A stretch of DNA of 64,000 bases from Paraburkholderia sp. (GCF_028283785.1 NZ_JAPWKB010000019.1:330001-394000), one strand, 5' to 3'; shown: positions 43,264 through 52,479, numbered from the stretch's first letter. Numbers and translations: made by a program. The notes: generated by a model not told the origin, from the sequence alone.

Positions 43264-44205
43264 GTGACTGCTTCTATCAGCGGAAACGGAAAGAGCACGG
43301 CCTCCGTGACCCGCCGCGCATCGCCGATGTCGGCGCTGGCCGATCGCTGGATTCCGAAGCTGGTGCTCGCACCCAGCGTCGCGATCAGCCTGGTCTTCGT
43401 GTACTTCTTTATCGGTATTACCGGCTATCTGTCGCTGTCCAATTCGCGACTGATGCCTCGTTATGAATTCGTCGGTCTGGACCGTTACCGGGAGCTGTTC
43501 GCCAACGACGTGTTCTGGACGTCCGCCGCCAATCTCGGCTGGTTCGGCATTCCGTTTATCGGTATCTGCATCGGGCTCGGCCTGTTCCTCGCGATCCTGC
43601 TCGATCAGCAGATCCGTAACGAAGGCGCGCTGCGTGCCGTGTTCCTGTACCCGATGGCGCTGTCGTTCATCGTGACGGGCACCGCGTGGCAATGGATCAT
43701 GACGCCGTCCGTCGGCCTGGAAAAAGTGTTCCACGACTGGGGCTGGACGAGCTTCTCGTTCGGCTGGCTGGGCGACCCCGACAAGGCGATTTTCTGCGTC
43801 GTGATCGCGGCCGTGTGGCAATCCACCGGTTTCGTGATGGCGCTGTTTCTGGCCGGTCTGCGTGGCGTGGACGGTGAGATCTTCAAGGCGGCGCAAATGG
43901 ACGGCGCAGGCTTGCCGACCATCTACCGCAAGATTGTGATTCCGAGCATGCGTCCGGTGTTTTTCTCGGTGCTGCTGATTCTCTGCCACATCACGATCAA
44001 GACCTTCGACCTGGTGGTTGCATTGACCGCTGGCGGTCCGGGCACGTCGTCGTCGTTGCCGGCTATTTTCATGTACACGTTTTCGTTCAATCGCGGGCAG
44101 CTTGGCGTCGGCGCAGCATCGTCGATGATGATGCTCGCGACGGTCGTGGCTGTGCTCGTGCCGCTGATGTATCTGGAATCGAGGAGCACCCGCAATGCAG
44201 CCTAA
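43264..44205 (+). CDS. gtsB: Glucose ABC transporter permease 1
   Basis: MalF-type inner-membrane permease, 313 residues. I chose the GTG at 43264, preceded by AGGAG; the frame is open upstream to 43108 but that part overlaps the intergenic region and lacks a ribosome site. Helices begin at LVLAPSVAISLVFVYFFIG. The EAA loop, EIFKAAQMDGAGLPTIYRKIVIPSMRP, lies near residue 210. It overlaps gtsC by 11 bases. Confidence 0.9.
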   Translation: MTASISGNGKSTASVTRRASPMSALADRWIPKLVLAPSVAISLVFVYFFIGITGYLSLSNSRLMPRYEFVGLDRYRELFANDVFWTSAANLGWFGIPFIGICIGLGLFLAILLDQQIRNEGALRAVFLYPMALSFIVTGTAWQWIMTPSVGLEKVFHDWGWTSFSFGWLGDPDKAIFCVVIAAVWQSTGFVMALFLAGLRGVDGEIFKAAQMDGAGLPTIYRKIVIPSMRPVFFSVLLILCHITIKTFDLVVALTAGGPGTSSSLPAIFMYTFSFNRGQLGVGAASSMMMLATVVAVLVPLMYLESRSTRNAA

Positions 44206-45052
44206 GATGACGATCAGCCGTGCCGTCATTTATGCGGCGCTGGTTCTGTTTGCCCTGTACTTCCTGTTCCCGCTGTACGTGATGCTGTCCACGTCGTTCA
44301 AGGACATCGACCAGTTGCGCACCGGCAATCTGCTGACGCCGCCGACGCACTTCACCGTTGCGCCGTGGATCAAGGCGTGGAGCGAAGCGTGTACCGGCGT
44401 GCGATGCGACGGGATGCAGCCGTTCTTCATGAACTCGGTGAAGATGGTGATTCCGGCCGTGTTGATTTCGTCGATTATCGGCGCGTTCAACGGCTATGTG
44501 CTGACGCACTGGCGCTTCCGTGGCGCGGACCCGATCTTCACGATGATCCTGGTCGGCTGTTTCATTCCGTTCCAGGCCATCCTGCTGCCGATGGCGCGTT
44601 TCGAAGGCCTCATGGGCCTGTCGAACACGACGACCGGTCTGGTGGTGGTGCACGTGATCTACGGTATCGCGTTCACGACGATGTTCTTCCGCAACTTCTA
44701 CGTGAGCATTCCGGCCGAGCTGGTGAAGGCCGCGCGGATCGACGGTGCCGGGTTCTTCGTGATTTTCACGAAGATCCTGATGCCGGTGTCGCTGCCGATC
44801 TTCATGGTCTGCCTGATCTGGCAATTCACGCAGATCTGGAATGACTTCCTGTTCGGGATCGTGTTCTCCGGTGTCGATTCGATGCCGATCACGGTGGCGC
44901 TGAACAACCTCGTGAACACGTCGACGGGTGTGAAGGAATACAACGTCGACATGGCGGGCGCGATCATCGCGGCGCTGCCGACGCTGCTCGTCTACATCGT
45001 CGCCGGACGCTACTTCGTGCGCGGCCTGACGGCGGGTGCGGTGAAGGGCTGA
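44195..45052 (+). CDS. gtsC: Glucose ABC transporter permease 2
   Basis: MalG-type permease, 285 residues, six helices beginning AVIYAALVLFALYFLFPLYVM. The EAA loop ELVKAARIDGAGFFVIFTKILMPVSLP is near residue 170 and the C-terminus YFVRGLTAGAVKG is typical of the family. A Cys pair (CTGVRC) sits in the first periplasmic loop. It pairs with the product of the preceding gene. Confidence 0.92.
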   Translation: MQPKMTISRAVIYAALVLFALYFLFPLYVMLSTSFKDIDQLRTGNLLTPPTHFTVAPWIKAWSEACTGVRCDGMQPFFMNSVKMVIPAVLISSIIGAFNGYVLTHWRFRGADPIFTMILVGCFIPFQAILLPMARFEGLMGLSNTTTGLVVVHVIYGIAFTTMFFRNFYVSIPAELVKAARIDGAGFFVIFTKILMPVSLPIFMVCLIWQFTQIWNDFLFGIVFSGVDSMPITVALNNLVNTSTGVKEYNVDMAGAIIAALPTLLVYIVAGRYFVRGLTAGAVKG

Positions 45053-45190
45053 CGCAAAGAACTTAAACGAACGTTGCGCGGCGGCCTTCACGGCACGCCG
45101 CGCGACCCGAACGGCAACCGGCACGGCCGCACTATCAAAAGATCAGGTGTGGCGCGCCCGACGCAGTAAGAGACAAAGAGGATTCACAGC

Positions 45191-46309
45191 ATGGCAAGTC
45201 TTTCCATCCGTGACGTGTACAAGACCTACCCGAACGGGGTGCCGGTTCTGAAGGGTGTCAACATCGACATCGAAGACGGCCAGTTCCTGATTCTGGTTGG
45301 CGGCTCGGGCTGCGGTAAGTCGACGCTGCTCAATATGATCGCCGGCCTCGAAACCGTGACGAAGGGCGAGATCCAGATCGACGGCAAGACGGTGAACAAC
45401 CTGTCGCCGAAAGATCGCGATATCGCGATGGTGTTCCAGTCGTACGCGCTGTATCCGTCGATGACGGTGCGCGAGAATATTTCGTTCGGCCTGAACATTC
45501 GCAAGGTGCCGAAGGGCGAGCAGGCGGAGATTGTCGGTCGCGTGTCGAAGCTGTTGCAGATCGAGCATTTGCTGGATCGCAAGCCGGGTCAACTGTCCGG
45601 CGGTCAGCGTCAGCGGGTGGCGATGGGTCGTGCGCTGGCGCGCGATCCGGTGATGTTCCTGTTCGACGAGCCGCTGTCGAACCTCGACGCGAAGCTGCGG
45701 ATCGAGATGCGTTCGGAAATCAAGTTGCTGCATCAGCGTCTGGGCACGACGATCGTGTACGTTACGCACGATCAGATCGAAGCGATGACGCTGGGCGACC
45801 GGATTGCGGTGATGAAGGATGGCGTGGTGCAGCAGTTCGGCGCACCGCAAGAGATTTACGACTCGCCGTCGAACCTGTTCGTGGCCGGCTTCATCGGCGC
45901 GCCGCCGATGAACTTCATCCAGGGCAAGCTGGTCGAGGCGGGTTCGGGCGTGGGCATCGAACTGGATACGGGCGTGAAGCGCGCGGTGTTGACGCTGCCG
46001 TTCGACGCCGCGAACACGAAGGCGTATGTGGGCAAGGAAGTGATTCTGGGCCTGCGTCCGGAGCGGATCACCGATGCGCGCGGCGCGCACGATGCCGAGA
46101 GCGGCAAGTTGCAACCGATCGACGTGAAGGTGGACGTGATCGAGCCGACGGGTCCGGACACGCTGGTGTTCGCGCAGGTGAACGGCAAGCGGATCGTGAG
46201 CCGCGTGCACCCGGCGTCGAACCCGCAGCCGCTTTCTACGACGACGTTGTTGTTCGATGTGTCGAAGGCGGTGTTGTTTGATCCGGCTACGGAAGAGCGG
46301 ATTGCTTGA
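45191..46309 (+). CDS. gtsD: Sugar ABC transporter ATP-binding protein (UgpC/MalK type)
   Basis: ATPase of the glucose importer, 372 residues. Walker A GGSGCGKSTLLNMIAG near residue 37, Q-loop VFQSYALYPSMTV, signature LSGGQRQRVAMGRAL near 133, Walker B VMFLFDEPLSNLDAKLR. The C-terminal 130 residues form the MalK/UgpC regulatory (TOBE) domain. It lies 138 bases after gtsC with AAAGAGGA before the ATG. Confidence 0.92.
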   Translation: MASLSIRDVYKTYPNGVPVLKGVNIDIEDGQFLILVGGSGCGKSTLLNMIAGLETVTKGEIQIDGKTVNNLSPKDRDIAMVFQSYALYPSMTVRENISFGLNIRKVPKGEQAEIVGRVSKLLQIEHLLDRKPGQLSGGQRQRVAMGRALARDPVMFLFDEPLSNLDAKLRIEMRSEIKLLHQRLGTTIVYVTHDQIEAMTLGDRIAVMKDGVVQQFGAPQEIYDSPSNLFVAGFIGAPPMNFIQGKLVEAGSGVGIELDTGVKRAVLTLPFDAANTKAYVGKEVILGLRPERITDARGAHDAESGKLQPIDVKVDVIEPTGPDTLVFAQVNGKRIVSRVHPASNPQPLSTTTLLFDVSKAVLFDPATEERIA

Positions 46310-46408
46310 GGAGTTTTAGATTTTGCCGGCTGAGCTGAGGTGACCTGAGCGGGGTCGTTTTCAGGTTGAATTGGTTTCGGTTGGAGTTGGTAGCGGTCGT
46401 AGTTCGTT

Positions 46409-46444
46409 AAAGCCTCATGCGTCGTTAGATGCGTGGGGCTTTTT
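46409..46444 (+). terminator. Intrinsic terminator after gtsD
   Basis: Ten-base-pair stem AGCCTCATGC / GCGTGGGGCT (with G-U pairs), 10-base loop, followed by TTTTT. About 100 bases after the gtsD stop. Confidence 0.8.
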
Positions 46445-46509
46445 CATTTTTGGGCCTGAAATATGCGGGTTTTGCTTGGGTGGTTGGCCAGGCTAAGGGA
46501 GCGCTGTTT

Positions 46510-46756
46510 TATACTTTGCCTCGCTATCGAAACAGCGATAGCCGGGTTTGGAAGCCCGTACACCACTGCCGCACTGGCCTGTTTTTTTCAGGTCGCTGCG
46601 CGTTGCCTTCGCACGCCTATGGGCGGGCCTTGGCGAGGGAGCCGCAAGGCTCGCCGGTGTGCGGTGGTTCCGGTCTTCCAACCTTGTCATGTGCCCGCTC
46701 ACCCGTTTGGAAGCGAGTGTCGGGTGCTTTTATCCAACCACCCCGAGGTTCGCATC
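46510..46756 (+). ncRNA. Structured leader RNA, possibly C4-type antisense
   Basis: A TATACT -10 (46510-46515; weak -35) is followed by hairpins GCTATCG/CGATAGC (46523-46542), CGGG/CCCG (46543-46558), CCTG/CAGG around T7 (46579-46592), GGCGAG/CTCGCC (46631-46654) and CACCCG/CGGGTG (46700-46726). GTTTGGAAGC occurs twice (46546-46555 and 46705-46714), and its partner CTTCCAAC (46675-46682) lies between. The partner can therefore pair with the early or the late copy, the latter just before the downstream start. That arrangement is reminiscent of phage C4 antisense RNA; the assignment is an inference. Confidence 0.45.
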
Positions 46757-47104
46757 ATGTCTACGATTTCTTCTGCTGTTCAAAACCGTTCTGGTTCTTC
46801 TAAACGCGCTGATTTGCTTGAGACGCTGCTTGAAAAAGCGCTGCTCGCGGGCGAGCGCCATGTTCAACAATTCGCGCAACTTGCGGCGTTAGCGCGGACG
46901 ATCGAAGCGTGCGATGTGCCGCCGACGGATCGTGCGCAGTTGCTTTCGATGCTGGAGTCAGTGGCGAATGACGCCGAGGCGAATGCGCAGCTTGATGTTG
47001 AGGTTTTCCAAGGGCTGCTCGCGGGGCAGTTGGTGAAGCACGGGTTGCGGCGAGAGCGGGACATGGCGGAAATGGAGTTTTCTGCAGCGACTTGCCAGCA
47101 CTAG
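46757..47104 (+). CDS. Small helical hypothetical protein downstream of structured leader
   Basis: 115 residues, start ATG at 46757 after CCGAGG. A Ser-rich N-terminus is followed by Leu/Ala/Glu-rich amphipathic segments (ADLLETLLEKALLAGERHVQQFAQLAALARTIE...), suggesting a helical bundle or coiled coil. No domain recognised. It resembles in size and style the small helical proteins found behind structured leaders in prophage remnants. Confidence 0.55.
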   Translation: MSTISSAVQNRSGSSKRADLLETLLEKALLAGERHVQQFAQLAALARTIEACDVPPTDRAQLLSMLESVANDAEANAQLDVEVFQGLLAGQLVKHGLRRERDMAEMEFSAATCQH

Positions 47105-47688
47105 CCACTGGCATATCGTAAAGAGCGAAAAAATGACCCTTCAGCTGTTAGGTTGGAAGGTCATCTCACGTCGTGCGATAGAAGCCAAGTACGATGTGCT
47201 TGTCGGCGGTAGTATCGCGTGTCGCAAAACGCATCCGAAAAATAGCGAGATTTACTTAACTTGAAATGGTTGGTCGACATACCTACAAAGCACTTCAAGT
47301 GGGAAGCCATCCAGTCGCCTCAGCTGTGCTTGTGCGGCTAAGTCACGCGAACAATCGGATGATGGCTCAGCGCGAGCAGATCGCCCTTGCGCGTTTTATG
47401 ACCACCGAATTGTCTGATCCCGACTTTTAGGGGACGGGACGTGTAGGCGGTGGTCGAAATGATGGCGAACACTTTGACTGCTTCGGATTGGGTCGAGCAA
47501 CCGTCCCGCAGGGAGCGGGTGCGTACAACTCATGCACAGTGTTGGAGTGGTTGGTCTATTCCGACGGAAAGCAGGACCGAAGAAGTTTGACCGCACCGAC
47601 GGAAGACCTCCATTGGTTTTCGCGCGATAAGAAAAGGTGCGGAGAGGTTTGCGTTGAAGTTACCCAGTTACCAAGCCGGACGCTTAGC
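47105..47688. other. Intergenic stretch at the left edge of the accessory region
   Basis: 584 bases without a convincing gene. Just after the preceding stop there is an imperfect hairpin ATGACCCTTC / GAAGGTCAT with no T-run. Short frames on either strand lack starts with ribosome sites. Near the right end (47678-47700) GGACGCTTAGCTCAGTGGTA resembles the first third of a tRNA gene. Confidence 0.45.
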
Positions 47689-48432
47689 TCAGTGGTATTC
47701 GGCGTCTGATACTAGTTGGTTCTGCACGACCTTTGAATCAAAATGTTTCGCCAAGGCAATGATGGCGTTTCGCGCCGATGATGTCATGACAAACTCGACC
47801 GATATTTTGCTCCCAACCGTGGCGCTGAAGGTTGGAAATCGTTGGCAAAAATCTGCGTCTGCGATTCCATCGTGGTGAACAAGGAGATGGCGAAGTTCAA
47901 AATATGGCAGAGCCGCATCGAGAATACTCATGTCAATTTCAAGTCCCAACTTGGCGTCCATAGATTGAATCAACGATTTTGTATTTCGCTCATCTTCCAG
48001 TTTCCGAAAGATCGACCGAGCTACCAAGTGGACTACGTTATCCCATCCCCCTGCCGCAAGTAACTCGTTTGCTTCCATGTTTATTTTGTGACTTCCGATT
48101 AACCGATTTGGATTTACACCATTCCTTGCTGCCGCTTCAAGGATTGCTTGCATGTATTCGCTGAAGTCTTCGTAGAGATCTTTTATAAATCCGGAGCACA
48201 AACTTGTTTTGAGGTGTCGAACGGCGAGACGTCGATTATGATCGCTGTTTTTTCTTCGCGCTAGCGTGGGATGCCGACCTCGATCGACTGCAGTAAATAG
48301 GTGCGCACCTACATCGGTAGACAATGCGCCGTCCGCCGATGCGATTGCTAACACATCTATGAGTTCAATGTCGGCTATGAAGTGATCGACACGATTAAGG
48401 AATTTATGCAGAGATTTTGTTTTTTTTGCCAT
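47689..48432 (-). CDS. HEPN-domain-like protein
   Basis: 247 residues, AT-richer than core genes. The C-terminal half contains FELRHLLVHHDGIAD, a match to the RNase motif R-[NDH]-x3-H of HEPN domains (R181, H182, H186). The N-terminal half is helical and basic, without a recognised domain. HEPN proteins are often toxins or RNases in phage defence, and this one lies on the same strand and about 0.8 kb downstream of the two reverse transcriptase genes. Activity is inferred. The stop codon falls within the tRNA-like stretch at 47678-47700. Confidence 0.65.
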   Translation of the reverse strand: MAKKTKSLHKFLNRVDHFIADIELIDVLAIASADGALSTDVGAHLFTAVDRGRHPTLARRKNSDHNRRLAVRHLKTSLCSGFIKDLYEDFSEYMQAILEAAARNGVNPNRLIGSHKINMEANELLAAGGWDNVVHLVARSIFRKLEDERNTKSLIQSMDAKLGLEIDMSILDAALPYFELRHLLVHHDGIADADFCQRFPTFSATVGSKISVEFVMTSSARNAIIALAKHFDSKVVQNQLVSDAEYH

Positions 48433-49240
48433 TTTATCGGGTACGTTTGATGTCTTTTTTGATTTGGCGCGGCGGCCAAGAGCGTCCAGGGTGGTATCTC
48501 AAGTCAAAATTGAACAGCTCAGCAACGTTGTTATATTCGTTGATGCTACCAGATTTCAAAATTAGATTGGAGGGATCTTTCCAGATATTAACACTGGTCT
48601 AATTTTCCCGAACTCGATTGGTGAAATTGAAGGATAAACATGAGATGTGTCTTTTCGAAAAAACTGACGATTTAGATTCAAGCTCTTATTTAATTAAATC
48701 CATTCGGATCGTGTAGTTTCTTCATGAATATAAATCGATGTCGTTTTTTCCGATGCTCAGTGGTCGACGTTGTCGTTCGACGAGCTAGGTCGGCCCTTCG
48801 TCATGCGTCGATTCCGCGGCGGCGCTTTTCGCTCGACCATAGGGATCCATTGTTAGCGAACGTCCCTTCTGGCTGCTTGCCGAAAGTCAGACGCCGAAAT
48901 CGGCAGTTGACGACGGCCGTTATCCGGGTCGTGCATTCCGGTGGGAACGATCGACACGGATTCCCGGCTTCATGCAGACCGGTGCCTGCCAACCTTGAAG
49001 CCGTGCTGTTTTCAACTACGAACCAAGCGCTAGGAGCTAGTAGCGTAAAGTGCAGTTTTGACTGTAGGTGAAGGGCAGCCAAGCCCGCTGAGTGTGTGCG
49101 ACTTTCGTCGCTCATATGCCGGTCTGCTTAGCGCTTCCAGATTGGAGCGGCTACATGTACCCGGAATAGAAGTACAGTCACCGCTGTACTAGCGGCTCCT
49201 GTGGAGGAGCTGGCTACCCTTCGACCGAAAGTCTACATCG
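48433..49240. other. Gene-free stretch between the RT pair and the HEPN gene
   Basis: About 808 bases. The part next to the HEPN gene (48433-48720) is AT-rich; 48730-49140 is GC-richer and has short frames on both strands without ribosome sites. Hairpins lie immediately downstream of the second RT gene, at 49196-49211 and 49172-49191. The minus strand also has CACACACTC at about 49088-49096. Confidence 0.5.
49172..49211 (-). other. Paired hairpins just after the second RT gene
   Basis: GCTCCT-GTGG-AGGAGC (49196-49211) and AGTACAG-TCACCG-CTGTACT (49172-49191), both perfect. Neither is followed by a T-run, so they look more like RNA structure or mRNA stabilisers than a standard terminator. Confidence 0.55.
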
Positions 49241-51217
49241 TCAGTAGGCGCGCTTCAATTCTTTCTTTTCCAATGAATTGAGCAAGTCGACTTCCGTCCA
49301 GTTTACAAACCAATAGTGCATCGTGGTGTTGCCTATAAATTCGGCCAGATCTTCTACTGAGGGCATATCAAGTTTCATTTGCGCGTAAAGATTTTCGATC
49401 CAGCGACGCCGTTGCGTATGATATATATGCGGGCAAGTCAACATATCCAGAAACAGGTGGGCTTTTTCGGAATTGGTAAAAATATCGCTTAAGTTCCTTA
49501 GCTTCGTATCTGCGGCTTTAACAAGGCTTCGGCGCAACGCCCGATACATTGGCTCCTTGCGAACATAAAATAATCCGCAGACGATATCAAAGTATGAAAA
49601 CTCACTTGCATCATCAAAAAGAGACCTCACTGTCTTTTCGGGTAGAAGATAGTTCTCCCCCAATTCTCTGATAGCTAAAAGAACATTAATTGTCTCTAGC
49701 CAAGTAAATCCTTCGACAGCTGCCCGCTTGCCGTCGGCCCTCTTGGAGAGAAAAGAATTTGCTAAGTCAAATATCCTTTGCTTAACCGTTTCCTTGTAGT
49801 CTCCCAAATTTCGTTCCGAAAATCTTATGAGAACAATAATCGACGTGGCTAGTTTGTATGATGAGCTGACCGAGGGCGCGACTGAGTAAAGGAAAAATAG
49901 TACGTCGAGTAGTACGAGGCAACTATCTCTGTAATTTAAGATCGTGTCCTCATCCGCAGAGATCAAATTTGTATTCGCAAGTTTTTTTATGCGCTCGGTA
50001 AATGTCGAAATTAGATAAGATGAAACATCATCATAAGTCACGTCATTATATGAGCAAATCGATTTGACAACGTCGATAAAACTGCGCGTCAACTTCCACG
50101 GATAGAAGATCTTTTTTGGAATTAAGCGTGATACATCGCCAACATCTTCGGTAAATTTCTCGAAAAATTCATTTGCTTTGTTGCTTATGTCGCGGGTAAT
50201 TCTTGATTTCTTAGTGAAAAATGGACGATTAAGTCGAAGGGATTTTGAGGAGTTTGTGTGTAGATTAAATGTTGTTAGTATATCGCTGTAGCGTTCGTAA
50301 ATCGTTTTCGCTGCGACTTCACTCTTCGCAAATACAAAAACGTCGTCAACGTACCTGCGAATATCGTAATCAATGCCGAATGAAAGTTGATCGATTTCCT
50401 TGAGGCGAACTATGGCGCGTCTATCCACAGCTTGAAATATAATTTCGGAAAATATGCGACTTACCTCCGGCCCGATAACAATTCCATTTGTTTCGTTATG
50501 ATTCGCGTGTCGCATTACGGTGTCGAATGCTTGGCCAAAAGTTGAGTCTATATCAACATGTGCCTTGGTAAATTCTTTGTCTTTTACGGCCCAGGACATG
50601 CAATGCGTATAGATGCTATCAAAGCACTTTGAAACATCGAGAGTCCATAGAAATCCATACGCCTTTTCTAGCTCAAGGAAATCTCTTGAATCGTAGAACT
50701 TGTAAAGACGATCGTGCCCACGATAGGCGAAGAAGGAAGGGCTGTACTTTGTATACCTATCGGTTCCGGTGTCCGCAACACCTCCGTTCTTGTACTGATT
50801 AATATTTTCCCAAGAACTTTTGGTGTAGAACGTTGCTGCGACGCGCTTGGGGGCGCGAATTGATGCAGGACTCAATCCACAGTAATGAAGAATAAGGGTT
50901 TCGTACTTTTCATAGAAATTCTTAATCCGCCATTGCGAAGTTGGATGTACTAGAGCCAGACGCCGAAATTCTAATGCATTTTTTCGTATTTTGAAGGAGT
51001 GCGGGGTGGTAGGGGAAAATTTCGGCGCGCCCTCTCCCGTGATAAGACCGTCTAGCAATACCTTCGCCACCCCATTGACTCGCCCCACTCGCGAAGCGTT
51101 GTTATACAAGCCCTCGTTAGAGAAAATAATTGGCGTTTCATACGGCAGGGTCTCCGTTGCGAGCACACGGCAGTAATCACGCTTATTAATCCTTTTGGGT
51201 TTTATTGGTTTACTCAT
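49241..51217 (-). CDS. Reverse transcriptase, long partner (UG8 / Drt3b-like)
   Basis: 658 residues. RT motifs: A, FLWTLDVSKCFDSIY (catalytic D194); B, NGIVIGPEVSRIFSE (244-258); C, RRYVDDVFVF (YVDD 289-292). An N-terminal extension of about 180 residues precedes the fingers, and about 350 residues follow, helical and without a recognised nuclease, maturase or integrase domain. Its ATG overlaps the stop of the preceding RT gene by 8 bases, so the two are coupled. Two adjacent distinct RTs of these sizes is the architecture of the antiphage system DRT type 3 (UG3 + UG8). AT-rich codons suggest transfer. The class assignment rests on architecture, not on a search. Confidence 0.85.
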   Translation of the reverse strand: MSKPIKPKRINKRDYCRVLATETLPYETPIIFSNEGLYNNASRVGRVNGVAKVLLDGLITGEGAPKFSPTTPHSFKIRKNALEFRRLALVHPTSQWRIKNFYEKYETLILHYCGLSPASIRAPKRVAATFYTKSSWENINQYKNGGVADTGTDRYTKYSPSFFAYRGHDRLYKFYDSRDFLELEKAYGFLWTLDVSKCFDSIYTHCMSWAVKDKEFTKAHVDIDSTFGQAFDTVMRHANHNETNGIVIGPEVSRIFSEIIFQAVDRRAIVRLKEIDQLSFGIDYDIRRYVDDVFVFAKSEVAAKTIYERYSDILTTFNLHTNSSKSLRLNRPFFTKKSRITRDISNKANEFFEKFTEDVGDVSRLIPKKIFYPWKLTRSFIDVVKSICSYNDVTYDDVSSYLISTFTERIKKLANTNLISADEDTILNYRDSCLVLLDVLFFLYSVAPSVSSSYKLATSIIVLIRFSERNLGDYKETVKQRIFDLANSFLSKRADGKRAAVEGFTWLETINVLLAIRELGENYLLPEKTVRSLFDDASEFSYFDIVCGLFYVRKEPMYRALRRSLVKAADTKLRNLSDIFTNSEKAHLFLDMLTCPHIYHTQRRRWIENLYAQMKLDMPSVEDLAEFIGNTTMHYWFVNWTEVDLLNSLEKKELKRAY

Positions 51218-52469
51218 GCGCCCAGCACTCCTGCATCACATTTATATGTTTTGGATGAAAATGGCGAAACGTCCGATTTTCGTGTCCCCTCTTGAAACTC
51301 AGAGTGAGGAGCTCGCGTTTTTGCGGCTTTGTCAATATCGCTGAACTCTGAGAAAAAAGGCGACCATGTCCCCCCCGGATAGCGTCACGAAGAAATTTGT
51401 CAAGCTGTTCAAGACCATTCCCGGTGTTGTAAGACACATATGGATAGTTGTAAAAAATTCCGGCAAGCTTCCGTCGCCCGGTATTGATATCGCGCAAACT
51501 AAAGTTTGACGTCAAAAACTGGATCCTATCCGAGAGAAGTTGATAGTTTCCTGTCCTCGCGAAATCCAAAAAGGCACGACATATTTTCGTTTTGTAACGC
51601 GTAAGCTTATTTCTCGAGATATCTACGTTGATCTCTCTAAACTGTCTTTTCGGAGGAATAGTTTTGTTTTTTAGTGGCTCTTTGACGTAAAACTCATAGC
51701 CGAGATAGCTAAACGAAAAAACTGTACTGCTTATTACAGCTGGGGTGACGCGTTCGCTAGCAGATCGAATTTTCTGTTTGGTTTCATTTAAAGCAAGACC
51801 ATGGGGTAGGCTTTTGACGATGGTTCGCAAGAAACTAGTCTTATTCTCAAGCGCGTGCGTTACTACAACGATATCATCGACGTACCTCGCGTAAAAAAAT
51901 ACGCCGGTGGAATTTTTTATTTTTTCGTCAAACGTTGTCATCATTAGCTCTGACACTACGGCGCTAACTGATAATCCACGTGGAATTCCTTGTCCCCCTG
52001 TGGCCGTGAAGAATTCGAAAATCTTGGCAATCAAGCTTTTCGTTTGTGGGCTTAAACTGTTAATTTCATTTATCGTGGCGATAACGTCATTTGTGACAAA
52101 CGATTCATAAAAAGATTTTATATCTAACCTGTAAATTCTAAACGGAGTGCCTTCGGTTAAGAGGTGCCTTAAGCTCGATACGATCATTTGTCTGTCAGGG
52201 TGTCTTACGCTTGTCACTCGCCGAAGGTTTAGCGTTATTTTGCGCAGTACCAACTCAGCTGAAAGGCTCGTCGCGTGATGAATTCTCTTATTGGCCTTCA
52301 CGAAAAACGTTAACGGATTGACCCCGGAAAAATCGGCGTGTGCTAGATCGGAGGCGGCTTGGATTCGAGCGATTTTAACTGCATCGTCGTAGATAGTCGG
52401 AAAATCGTGAAAATCTGATTTCCGTAAAAGGCGGCCAAGTGTGGCCGGACTGAAGGACTGGTCGTACAC
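51210..52469 (-). CDS. Reverse transcriptase, short partner (UG3 / Drt3a-like)
   Basis: 419 residues, GTG start at 52469 with AAAGGA about 8 bases upstream. RT motifs: A, IYRLDIKSFYESF (D116); B, TGGQGIPRGLSVSAVVSEL (157-175); C, FYARYVDDIVVV (YVDD 196-199), then SYLGYEFYV of the palm. A basic C-terminal region of about 150 residues probably forms the thumb. The retron NAxxH and VTG motifs are absent, as are maturase and endonuclease domains, which argues against a retron or group II intron. It is first in the operon, directly downstream of the structured segment with ACACAC. Confidence 0.86.
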   Translation of the reverse strand: MYDQSFSPATLGRLLRKSDFHDFPTIYDDAVKIARIQAASDLAHADFSGVNPLTFFVKANKRIHHATSLSAELVLRKITLNLRRVTSVRHPDRQMIVSSLRHLLTEGTPFRIYRLDIKSFYESFVTNDVIATINEINSLSPQTKSLIAKIFEFFTATGGQGIPRGLSVSAVVSELMMTTFDEKIKNSTGVFFYARYVDDIVVVTHALENKTSFLRTIVKSLPHGLALNETKQKIRSASERVTPAVISSTVFSFSYLGYEFYVKEPLKNKTIPPKRQFREINVDISRNKLTRYKTKICRAFLDFARTGNYQLLSDRIQFLTSNFSLRDINTGRRKLAGIFYNYPYVSYNTGNGLEQLDKFLRDAIRGGHGRLFSQSSAILTKPQKRELLTLSFKRGHENRTFRHFHPKHINVMQECWAHE

Positions 52470-52479
52470 CGGGCATTCC

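Noticed and set aside
48724..49115. Two overlapping frames of about 105-115 codons on opposite strands between the HEPN and RT genes
   Set aside because: Neither has a ribosome site or a recognisable family; treated as noncoding.
49241..52469. Reading the RT pair as a retron, group II intron or diversity-generating element
   Set aside because: No NAxxH/VTG retron motifs, no maturase or endonuclease domain, no intron ends, and no variable-repeat/template-repeat pair or target protein seen nearby.
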